A stretch of 64,000 nt of DNA from Candidatus Poribacteria bacterium (GTDB taxonomy: Bacteria > Poribacteria > WGA-4E > WGA-3G). Positions 9,214 through 16,622 of this stretch are shown in pieces (the first letter of the stretch is position 1; each line of letters starts with the position of its first letter). The notes beneath the pieces were generated by a model, which worked only from the letters and a program-made list of their open reading frames with translations, searched no databases and had not been told where the DNA came from. The stretch is taken from contig JAJDWA010000048.1 in assembly GCA_022825825.1 (NCBI GenBank), forward strand, positions 44,185 through 108,184, given 5' to 3'. The position numbers were made by a program, and so were the translations under genes.

Positions 9214-11550
9214 CTATTCATTCTTGAGCGCTTCCACTACGAGACGTTCTAACTTCGCACCTCTGGCTTTACGTGAAATCAACGTACCATCTCTGGCAAT
9301 AAGCCACGGTGCAGGGATCGCGCTAATATGATACTGCCTTGCAAGCGGACTGTTCCATCTTTGACCGCTGAAAATCTGCCGCCAAGGAATATCATTTGTC
9401 TTGAGGTAGTTGCGCAATCTTGTTTCATCAGTATCAAGACTGACACCGATGATATCAAACCCCTGATCCTTATAGGTATCGTAAACCTTCTTCACATTCG
9501 GCATCTCGACGATGCACGGAGGACACCAAACCGCCCAGAAATCGAGTAAAACAACTTTCCCGCGGTATTGTTGCAGCGAGATCGGTTTACCATCAAGATC
9601 AGTTGCAGAGAAGTCAGGCACAACCTTACCTACCAGCTCTACCATAGGATCAGCCTTTTTCTCATATTCCACCGCGAGTTCTGAATTGCCAAGTTTCTCA
9701 TGAATTCGCGCAAGTTCATTAAGAACGTGGTAGTTGTCAGGATACCGCTCCTCAAGTTTCTCAAAAACTTTACGGACTTCTTCATGCTGATTTGCGATCT
9801 CAAGTATTGATCCGAGGCGAAAATTATCCGATAGACTGTTAGGTCTCATGATCGATTTGAAACGGTTAACAAGACCCTCAACATCTTTTTCGCGCCCAAC
9901 TTCAACGTAGAAACGGGCAAGCGTCGTATAGAAATGAAAGAACTCCTCATTATCTGCTTGTTGTTGAAGTCCCTTTTCCAAAGCCGTGATGGCTTTTTCG
10001 ATGGTTTCGTACATCGCTTCCGGAGTGCTTTGCCAGACCCCAGGTGACCAATATATCTTAAAAGCGAAACTCAAGTTTAGACACTCAAACGGTTGATCCT
10101 CATGATGTCGGCAACGGACAAGCGGCAAAACGTCTCCATACATGAGACGTTCCTCAGTTTTATCCTCTCGGTACTTAGGGTGAAACTGGTAGTCGTAACT
10201 CAGGGGCATTTTCGGATCCGCATTGACAAGAAAATGGGTCTTACCACCGTTTTCATCTGCTGGACAAAGCAAGAGGTTAGCATCTGGTAGGTATTTGGGA
10301 TAAAGGTCTGATAGCCATTGCGGAAAATCGCCATGCTCCTTCTTGTATGCTTGAATTGCCTTGCCAATTTCAAGTAGATGCTGCTTGCATATCTCAACAT
10401 TCTGTTGTGCCTTCACAGAATTATCTTGTGCCAGCTGGAACTTGGATGTCTCTTCTGGATCAACCGCTTGTACTAAATGCATCGCGCTCATCGGGACTGC
10501 AACGGAGATGAGGATGAGCAGCCCTATTCCTATGGCAACCTTTGTCACCGGATGGCGATTCAAATTTTCAGTGAGAACGGTTCGGAGTCTTCCTTCAATC
10601 TTTGAGCGGCGTACCATCGCAACAGCAGTACGTGAAATAGACTTAGCCATCTTTACATTGCGTGTTATATCAAGTAAATGTCGAGCGTAATCGGCTGATT
10701 GATAGCCAGTATTGAGTACTTCGTCATCACATGCTTGCTCAGCCTCTATTCGCATCCGCCGCGCTGTAAACCACATGAATGGATTGAACCAGTACGCTGC
10801 GCACACAATCTGTGCGATTGTTTGTATCAACCAATCCGATCTTTTGATATGGGCAGTTTCATGAAGCAGAACGGCACGGAGGCGATCCGTTTGCCAATTC
10901 GCGGCATCAGCTGGTAGCAAAATCACAGGACGAAAAATGCCCCACATCATCGGCACGGTAATTTTGTCGCTGAGACACACATTAAACTGACGATTCCAAT
11001 TAAGATGCAACTGTTCAATCGTGCTGCCAAAATCGTGAGCACGGGCGGAGATGTGCCAAACTGAACCGATCCCAACAACCAAACGAACAAGAAAGAATGC
11101 ACTAACACATGCCCAAACTATTCCTATCCAATATGTCCAATGAATTGTTGGTAGTAAGCTGCTCTTGTCAGTTACAGGTTGCGGGTGTCGTGGTAGTGTT
11201 GGAACGGTTTGGGTTGATGCCACGTTTTCTGACAAAGACATGCTTGGTGCAATCAAAACGGATGATGTGGTGGATTGAACGTCTTCTGTTAAATGAGGAT
11301 GCTGAAATCTGATTGGTGTTTGCGGCAAAACGTTAACCTCCCACTTCGGAAGCGCGAGAGAAAACAGTGAGACGATGAGACATCCAACAATTGCCATTCC
11401 CCAGACAAAACTTCGCATTGCCGCCGATTTGCGGCGGAGATAAAATGTGAGTAAACCTGCAGCAGCGAAAATTACAATACTTTTAATTGTGATGTTAACA
11501 AGAAATTTCAGCAATGGGTTTGCATAGAACATTTCAAATAATTGCATCAT
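9214..11550 (-). CDS. BlaR1/MecR1-like M56 metallopeptidase fused to pseudopilin-TPR-TlpA thioredoxin sensor tail
   Basis: 778 residues. The N-terminal half is an M56 antirepressor-type membrane peptidase: transmembrane segments about 12-38, 46-67 and 137-160, zinc motif HETAH about 230-234, hydrophobic segment after it, and EAEQACDDEVL as the next metal-ligand region. A further transmembrane segment near 338-356 leads to the C-terminal half. That half replaces the usual penicillin-binding sensor with a pseudopilin-like block (LLEIGKAIQAYKKEHGDFP, LCPAD), TPR-like helices and a TlpA domain with WCPPC. Known BlaR1 proteins cleave or inactivate a BlaI repressor on sensing a signal. Here a thiol-redox or partner-protein signal is inferred. 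The gene overlaps the upstream repressor gene by ATGA (stop at 11547). Confidence 0.92.
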   Translation of the reverse strand: MMQLFEMFYANPLLKFLVNITIKSIVIFAAAGLLTFYLRRKSAAMRSFVWGMAIVGCLIVSLFSLALPKWEVNVLPQTPIRFQHPHLTEDVQSTTSSVLIAPSMSLSENVASTQTVPTLPRHPQPVTDKSSLLPTIHWTYWIGIVWACVSAFFLVRLVVGIGSVWHISARAHDFGSTIEQLHLNWNRQFNVCLSDKITVPMMWGIFRPVILLPADAANWQTDRLRAVLLHETAHIKRSDWLIQTIAQIVCAAYWFNPFMWFTARRMRIEAEQACDDEVLNTGYQSADYARHLLDITRNVKMAKSISRTAVAMVRRSKIEGRLRTVLTENLNRHPVTKVAIGIGLLILISVAVPMSAMHLVQAVDPEETSKFQLAQDNSVKAQQNVEICKQHLLEIGKAIQAYKKEHGDFPQWLSDLYPKYLPDANLLLCPADENGGKTHFLVNADPKMPLSYDYQFHPKYREDKTEERLMYGDVLPLVRCRHHEDQPFECLNLSFAFKIYWSPGVWQSTPEAMYETIEKAITALEKGLQQQADNEEFFHFYTTLARFYVEVGREKDVEGLVNRFKSIMRPNSLSDNFRLGSILEIANQHEEVRKVFEKLEERYPDNYHVLNELARIHEKLGNSELAVEYEKKADPMVELVGKVVPDFSATDLDGKPISLQQYRGKVVLLDFWAVWCPPCIVEMPNVKKVYDTYKDQGFDIIGVSLDTDETRLRNYLKTNDIPWRQIFSGQRWNSPLARQYHISAIPAPWLIARDGTLISRKARGAKLERLVVEALKNE

Positions 11551-11936
11551 GATGAGGTGTCTCCTTTTTTAGCATTCTCAATGAGTTGGCTTAAACGGTC
11601 AAGTTCCTCATCCGATAGGTCTGCGTCGGAAATTAATGTCATGACCGTTTTCTTAATGGATTTATCAAAAAACGTGTGAAAAATCTGTTTGAGCGCGGAA
11701 CGTCCGGCCTGATGGCGTGGCTGCGTAGGACGATAGATGTAGCGCTTACCATCTTTTTTGTGGGAGAGATACCCTTTCTCCTCTAAAATTCGCAGCAATG
11801 CCCGAACTGTGGAGTAACTCGGTTCATCGGGAAGGTCCTCAAGCGCATCTGCCACAGAAACGTGGCCGCGTTGATAAACGATATCCATCAGCTGCCGTTC
11901 CCGACGACTCAGTTTTGCAATACGGTTATCTTCCAT
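11547..11936 (-). CDS. BlaI/MecI/CopY-family transcriptional repressor
   Basis: 129 residues. The N-terminal winged helix matches the family: LSRRERQLMDIVYQRGHVSVADALE, then PSYSTVRALLRILEEKGYLSHKKDGKRYIY, followed by the C-terminal dimerisation helices. Such repressors bind dyads over their own promoter and are removed by a BlaR1-type protease. The next gene in the operon is a BlaR1-like protein, starting in an ATGA overlap. The ATG at 11936 has an excellent AGGGGGGTGA ribosome site. A palindrome over the -10 box upstream is the likely operator. Confidence 0.93.
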   Translation of the reverse strand: MEDNRIAKLSRRERQLMDIVYQRGHVSVADALEDLPDEPSYSTVRALLRILEEKGYLSHKKDGKRYIYRPTQPRHQAGRSALKQIFHTFFDKSIKKTVMTLISDADLSDEELDRLSQLIENAKKGDTSS

Positions 11937-11961
11937 GTTGTCACCCCCCTTTTTTAAAACA

Positions 11962-11997
11962 TGCTAATATTTTAGCACTTAAAAAAGTAAATGTAAA
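11962..11997 (-). promoter_or_regulatory. Promoter and candidate operator of the BlaI/BlaR1-like operon
   Basis: On the minus strand TTTACA (11992-11997), a 17-bp spacer and TAAAAT (11969-11974). A perfect inverted repeat, TGCTAA-TATT-TTAGCA (11962-11977), covers the -10 box. That is where a BlaI-family repressor would block transcription of its own operon. Confidence 0.55.
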
Positions 11998-12421
11998 ATA
12001 AAATTCAAGGCAATCAGGGGTACTTAGTTTTCTATTTTTCTGGCGCATTCTATCACCTCTGCTAATGTTTCATAGTAAACCTAAATATGTAAACAACCTT
12101 ACCGCTCCTACCGTAACTTATAAATAGCAACTATAGTAGATTTGTAGGTTCACCCGCAAGTGAAAATGTGTGAGGCGCAATGAAGTGTGATTAAACGCGT
12201 TTTTTATTTGAAGTCATATTGAGTAAAACATAAGGATGTAGTAAAATAAGGAAAGGCAAATACTTTATGTCCCTTTCTTTCCACTTTAGATACCTATTTC
12301 TTTCGGAGATCGCTCGGACAGAAACTTGTCCGTGGCAGGTGAGAACTCCGATTCCCGACTATTGTTTATACCTCACAATTTAGAATGGACAGACCATTAG
12401 TTAAAGACAAGGAGATAATTT
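11998..12421. other. Gene-free interval before the WD40 block
   Basis: No ORF is supported. It holds short words repeated elsewhere in intergenic DNA, such as GGAGATCGCTC and AACTCCGATTCCCGACTA near 12306-12360, which recur in nearly the same form, in the opposite order, near 31024-31078. It presumably contains the promoter for 12422, but no clear pair of hexamers was found. Confidence 0.4.
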
Positions 12422-14437
12422 ATGGAAAACCACAAACCCTCAATTTCTGTGCCAGCAGGTCCATTCGAAGGTAATGTAACCACTTGGGCACTCCCCGAAG
12501 GCGCAATTGCTCGATTAGGACGCGGAAGTGAACCTAAAATGGCGTTCTCAGATGATGGGCAGTCTCTTGCCATTGGTACCTGCATAGGACTCTGGCTATA
12601 TGACCTCGCAACGCTTTCCCCTGTTGCACTTTGGAATGCAGAACGAGGAGTGATAGAATCTGTTGCCTTTTCACCTAACGGAAAGTGGATAGCCGCCAGT
12701 CACTCAGGGCGAATGCTTAAGACTTGGAATGTCCAGAATGGCACGTTCTGGACACAAGTCAAATTAGAGACTTACGTAGATAGCGTAACCTTTTCCCACG
12801 ATAATCGGTATATCGCAGTTGCTTATTCTGGCTATAGCAGATCTCCTGTGGTTGAAGTTTGGCATGTAGAAACCGGTAAGCCGTTTGCAAAATTCACTGC
12901 GGATGCTGATAGAGCGGGTATCTGCCGACCTATCAGTTTCTCACCTGATACTCGACTGATAGCGTCCACCTGCAGCTCCGCTACTACAGACGGGGCGGAC
13001 TCAATAATAGTGTGGAGTATGGAAGGCGAACAAATTGCGTGCCTCTCAGCACACACCTATTGGGTAACTACCCTCTGCTTTTCACCGTGTGGGAAATTTC
13101 TCGCCTCTGGTGGTGAAGATGGCACCGTGTACGTCTGGGATGTTCATACTTGGCAACAAGTGAAGTGCTATACAGATTATGGTCGCGTCTATCGTATTAT
13201 TCCATCTTGGACACCTGATGGAATTCTACGCGCAGCGATTGTCCATTATGACGATACCGGGCCCGCTACTATCTCTGTCCGTGACCTTGAAAGTGGAGAA
13301 CAACTTTATAACGATCAAGTATGGGGCAATACTGTTCAATTCTCTGATGAGGGTGATTGGGGCAACACTGTCCTCCTTTCAAACGGTTCGCAACTTGCTT
13401 ACGAGCGCCGACACGAGTTTATCAATGTATGGACTTCTGACAATCCTGTCAAACGTCAATTCACGCATTCGCCTATCTCGTTTCCAACATCAATGTTTTT
13501 TTCAGGGGATGGAAAGACGTTAGCCGTGAAACACCACCAAGAGGGTGTCGTGTTATGGGATATTGCAAGTAAACGTTCGCGTCCTGCAATTAAGGAGGTA
13601 TCGGCAGGGAAAAATCAGTTTGTGTATAAAACCGATAACGGAAAGCTTCATACCGCAAGCATTAAAGATAACACTGTTACACTTTGGGAGGCCGATAGTG
13701 ACGGGATGCCACTTATTGAAGCAACGGGACGAGAATACTGGAGTGCATCTCCCGCATTAGCACCGACAGGCACGCTTTTCGCTTACGCAGACGGGGATGG
13801 CACAGTACAAGTGTGGGATGTGCAGAATGGAGAGAAACTTTATGAATTGGCACATCCCCTTGAGCCAAGTGATGACAACGATGACGAAGATGAGGGTGAT
13901 TTTGTTAATGCATTGAAATTCAGTCAGGATGGAAAATTACTCGTAAGTGAATCAAAATCTCATAGTGTCAAACTGTGGGACATGGTACTTGGTGAAGAGA
14001 TAGAACTCTTACCAGGTGATAAAATCAAGAGCGTCCGATTTTGCAGGTGTGGACGGTACCATGCTTATTTAGGAAAAGAAGGAAAGCAATATTGGGATAT
14101 CATCCAACGGGAATACTGTGAGGATGTAACCTGTTCGTGTGATCCGCCATGGGGTGAAATAGAAAAAAGGCTGTCAATACCACCAGGATTCGAACATTTT
14201 GAGGGTCCAGGGGTATATTCTTTGTGTGGACAATACAGGGCAATTAGAACATCGCACAAGGATTTAAAGAGTGAACCTATTGATGTATGGGAAGTCGCGA
14301 GTGGTAAACATCTTGTCACTTTTAGCGGACATGTCTCACGTGTGTTGGAACTCGCCTTTTCTCCAGACAATAAACTTTTAGCCAGTGCAAGTCATGATGG
14401 CACTATCCTGCTTTGGGATCTGACTCCATATCTTTAG
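12422..14437 (+). CDS. Cytoplasmic WD40 repeat protein (first of the block)
   Basis: 671 residues with no signal peptide or membrane segment. After a 20-residue leader comes the cap TWALPEGAIARLGRG, then WD repeats in two groups separated by longer irregular loops. It ends LAFSPDNKLLASASHDG, TILLWDLTPYL, a tail shared with its neighbours. The size fits two seven-bladed propellers or a single large one. The likely role is a binding scaffold; no catalytic motif is seen. AAGGAG stands seven bases before the ATG. The next gene starts 17 bp downstream and is a close paralogue: long stretches such as HSPISFPT, LAVKHH.EGVVLWDIASKRSRPA and MPLIEATGREYWSASPAL are almost identical. Confidence 0.9.
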   Translation: MENHKPSISVPAGPFEGNVTTWALPEGAIARLGRGSEPKMAFSDDGQSLAIGTCIGLWLYDLATLSPVALWNAERGVIESVAFSPNGKWIAASHSGRMLKTWNVQNGTFWTQVKLETYVDSVTFSHDNRYIAVAYSGYSRSPVVEVWHVETGKPFAKFTADADRAGICRPISFSPDTRLIASTCSSATTDGADSIIVWSMEGEQIACLSAHTYWVTTLCFSPCGKFLASGGEDGTVYVWDVHTWQQVKCYTDYGRVYRIIPSWTPDGILRAAIVHYDDTGPATISVRDLESGEQLYNDQVWGNTVQFSDEGDWGNTVLLSNGSQLAYERRHEFINVWTSDNPVKRQFTHSPISFPTSMFFSGDGKTLAVKHHQEGVVLWDIASKRSRPAIKEVSAGKNQFVYKTDNGKLHTASIKDNTVTLWEADSDGMPLIEATGREYWSASPALAPTGTLFAYADGDGTVQVWDVQNGEKLYELAHPLEPSDDNDDEDEGDFVNALKFSQDGKLLVSESKSHSVKLWDMVLGEEIELLPGDKIKSVRFCRCGRYHAYLGKEGKQYWDIIQREYCEDVTCSCDPPWGEIEKRLSIPPGFEHFEGPGVYSLCGQYRAIRTSHKDLKSEPIDVWEVASGKHLVTFSGHVSRVLELAFSPDNKLLASASHDGTILLWDLTPYL

Positions 14438-14454
14438 AACAAGGAGAAATTTTG

Positions 14455-16518
14455 ATGGAAAATAAAAAATCAGTAATTTCTGCACCCGCAGATGCTAAAG
14501 GAGAAGATGTAACAACCTGGGCACTTCCCGATGGTGCGATTGCCCGTTTAGGACGCGGGTGTAGTCCTGACTTCACTTTCTCGCCAGATGGTCAGTCCCT
14601 TGCAATAGGAAACACATTAGGTCTTTGGGTGTATGATTTGGAAACGCTATCTCCTATCGCGCTGTGGGAGGCAGAACGCGGGTTGATAGTTAGTGTTGCC
14701 TTTTCACCTAACGGAAAATGGATTGCAGCCTACAATTCAGACGAAATTTTAAAGGTATTGGACATCCAAAATGGCACTTGCTTAACACAAGTAGAAACAG
14801 ATGAATATATTACAGGTCTGGTCTTTTCTCCTGATAGTCAATATCTCGCAGCCGCTTATGCACGTACTTCTACTGTTGAAATATGGCATGCTGAAACCTG
14901 CGAACAGGTTACCCAATTCACTGTAGACACTGAAGAAGCAGCTTTCTATAGACCTGTTAGTTTCTCACCTGATTCGCAACTGATAGCATCTACATGTATC
15001 CCCGATACCGCTGACAATGCAGAGTCGATAGTCGTATGGGATGTGCAAAGTCGTGAACAAATTGCGTATCTATCAGGACACACACGTAAAGCTGGAATTG
15101 ATGCTAATATTTGGGTAACTACCCTCTGCTTTTCACCTTGCAGACAGTTCCTCGCTTCTGGTAGCGAAGATGGCACAGTGTACGTCTGGGATATTAACAC
15201 TTGGCAACAAGTCCGAGAATATACCGATTATGGTGAGGTGTGTGGCATTTCACCATCCTATTCACCTGATGGAATTCTACGTGCAGCAATTGTTCATTAT
15301 GACAAGACCGGTCCCGCTACTATCTCTGTTTGTAACCTGGAAAGTGGTGAACAACTTTATACAGATCAGGTATGGGGTAATACGACTGATTCTTCTCACC
15401 CCGTTGATGGGGGCAACACTTTAGAATTTTCAAACGGTTCGCTACTCGCTTATGAATGTAGGCATGAATTCATCAACGTATGGACACCTGAATACCCATA
15501 TAAGCGACAGTTTACACATTCGCCTATTTCTTTTCCTGCCTATGAACGTACTTCTATCTCGTTTCCTACAGCAATGTTTTCAGATGACGGCAAAACATTA
15601 GCGGTAAAACATCATCATGAAGGTGTTGTGTTATGGGATATTGCAAGTAAACGTTCACGTCCAGCAGTTAAAGTGGATTCAGTAGGAAAAAATCAGTTTC
15701 TATATAAAACCGATAGCGGAAAACTCTATGTTGCCAGCATCAAAGATGACAAGGCTGCACTTTGGGAAGCTGATAGTGACGGGATGCCACTTATTGAAGC
15801 AACAGGACGCGAGTATTGGAGTGCAAGTCCTGCATTATCACCAACAGGCGAGTTATTTGCCTATGCTGATGCAGATGGAAACCTGAAGGTGTGGGATGTA
15901 AACAGTGGGAGTCAACTCTATGAACTGAAACATTCTCTTAAGGAAAATGATAACGAGAATGATGAAACAATTTGTGACCTGCAATTCAGTTATGATGGAA
16001 AAATACTCGCAAGTGAATCAAATTATCCTCACGCGCATGTCATTTCGTGGGACATGGAACTTGGTGAAGAGATTGATAATTCTCTAAATGATAATGTTAT
16101 TACCCGAATCCTTGGAAGACTCGTCTTGAGATATTTGAAGCCAAGATCTCGTGAGGTCGTCCATATTTCTCATGATAGACAGTATTTATCTTCCATAGGA
16201 AATAACTCATACTTGTATGATGTGAAACAGAATGACTACCTTACTCGGTTGACCTTACCACAAGGGTTAGAAGATATGTTTTGGGCTGCAAAATTTTCTA
16301 TATGTGGGAAATATTTTGCAGCTGGGACATGGTGGCAAGAAGGTATGGAAAAAATGGCAATCTGTTTATGGGAGGTAGAAACCGGTAGACTGATTGTTAC
16401 ATTTAGGGGACATCCAACAGATGTACATGCACTCGCCTTCTCTCCAGACAACAAACTTTTAGCCAGTGCCAGTTATGATGGCACTATCCTGCTTTGGGAT
16501 CTGACACCTTATCTGTGA
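14455..16518 (+). CDS. Cytoplasmic WD40 repeat protein (second of the block)
   Basis: 687 residues from ATG at 14455. The frame is open to an ATG at 14413, but that would overlap the preceding gene. AAGGAG lies a proper distance before 14455, and the product then begins MENKKSV, matching MENHKPS of the preceding protein. The cap is TTWALPDGAIARLGRG, followed by repeats of the LAFSPDGQ/WD type and the shared end TILLWDLTPYL. It is a tandem duplicate of the 12422 gene with a diverged region near residues 530-620. It is soluble by sequence, and its partner is unknown. It probably shares a transcript with 12422. Confidence 0.9.
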   Translation: MENKKSVISAPADAKGEDVTTWALPDGAIARLGRGCSPDFTFSPDGQSLAIGNTLGLWVYDLETLSPIALWEAERGLIVSVAFSPNGKWIAAYNSDEILKVLDIQNGTCLTQVETDEYITGLVFSPDSQYLAAAYARTSTVEIWHAETCEQVTQFTVDTEEAAFYRPVSFSPDSQLIASTCIPDTADNAESIVVWDVQSREQIAYLSGHTRKAGIDANIWVTTLCFSPCRQFLASGSEDGTVYVWDINTWQQVREYTDYGEVCGISPSYSPDGILRAAIVHYDKTGPATISVCNLESGEQLYTDQVWGNTTDSSHPVDGGNTLEFSNGSLLAYECRHEFINVWTPEYPYKRQFTHSPISFPAYERTSISFPTAMFSDDGKTLAVKHHHEGVVLWDIASKRSRPAVKVDSVGKNQFLYKTDSGKLYVASIKDDKAALWEADSDGMPLIEATGREYWSASPALSPTGELFAYADADGNLKVWDVNSGSQLYELKHSLKENDNENDETICDLQFSYDGKILASESNYPHAHVISWDMELGEEIDNSLNDNVITRILGRLVLRYLKPRSREVVHISHDRQYLSSIGNNSYLYDVKQNDYLTRLTLPQGLEDMFWAAKFSICGKYFAAGTWWQEGMEKMAICLWEVETGRLIVTFRGHPTDVHALAFSPDNKLLASASYDGTILLWDLTPYL

Positions 16519-16546
16519 TTGTCTAAAGTCACAAATATGTAATTTT

Positions 16547-16622
16547 TATATTTTTTTAAACCTTTTTCCCGAAAACCCTCCTCTATACATTAAAACTGGC
16601 TCAGGAATTTGTTTATGCACAA
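16547..16622 (+). repeat. 76-bp upstream block, copy 1 of 2 (candidate ECF promoter and leader)
   Basis: Identical to 19623-19698. Each copy runs into the first codons of an ECF sigma-WD40 gene and holds an AT tract, AAACCTTTTT (16558-16567), a C-rich segment, TATACA (16584-16589) and the ribosome site AGGA. AAACC could be the -35 element of an autoregulated ECF promoter; this is inference. Confidence 0.75.

Noticed and set aside
14413..14454. Earlier start for the second WD40 gene
   Set aside because: It overlaps the previous gene's last codons; the AAGGAG site belongs to ATG 14455.
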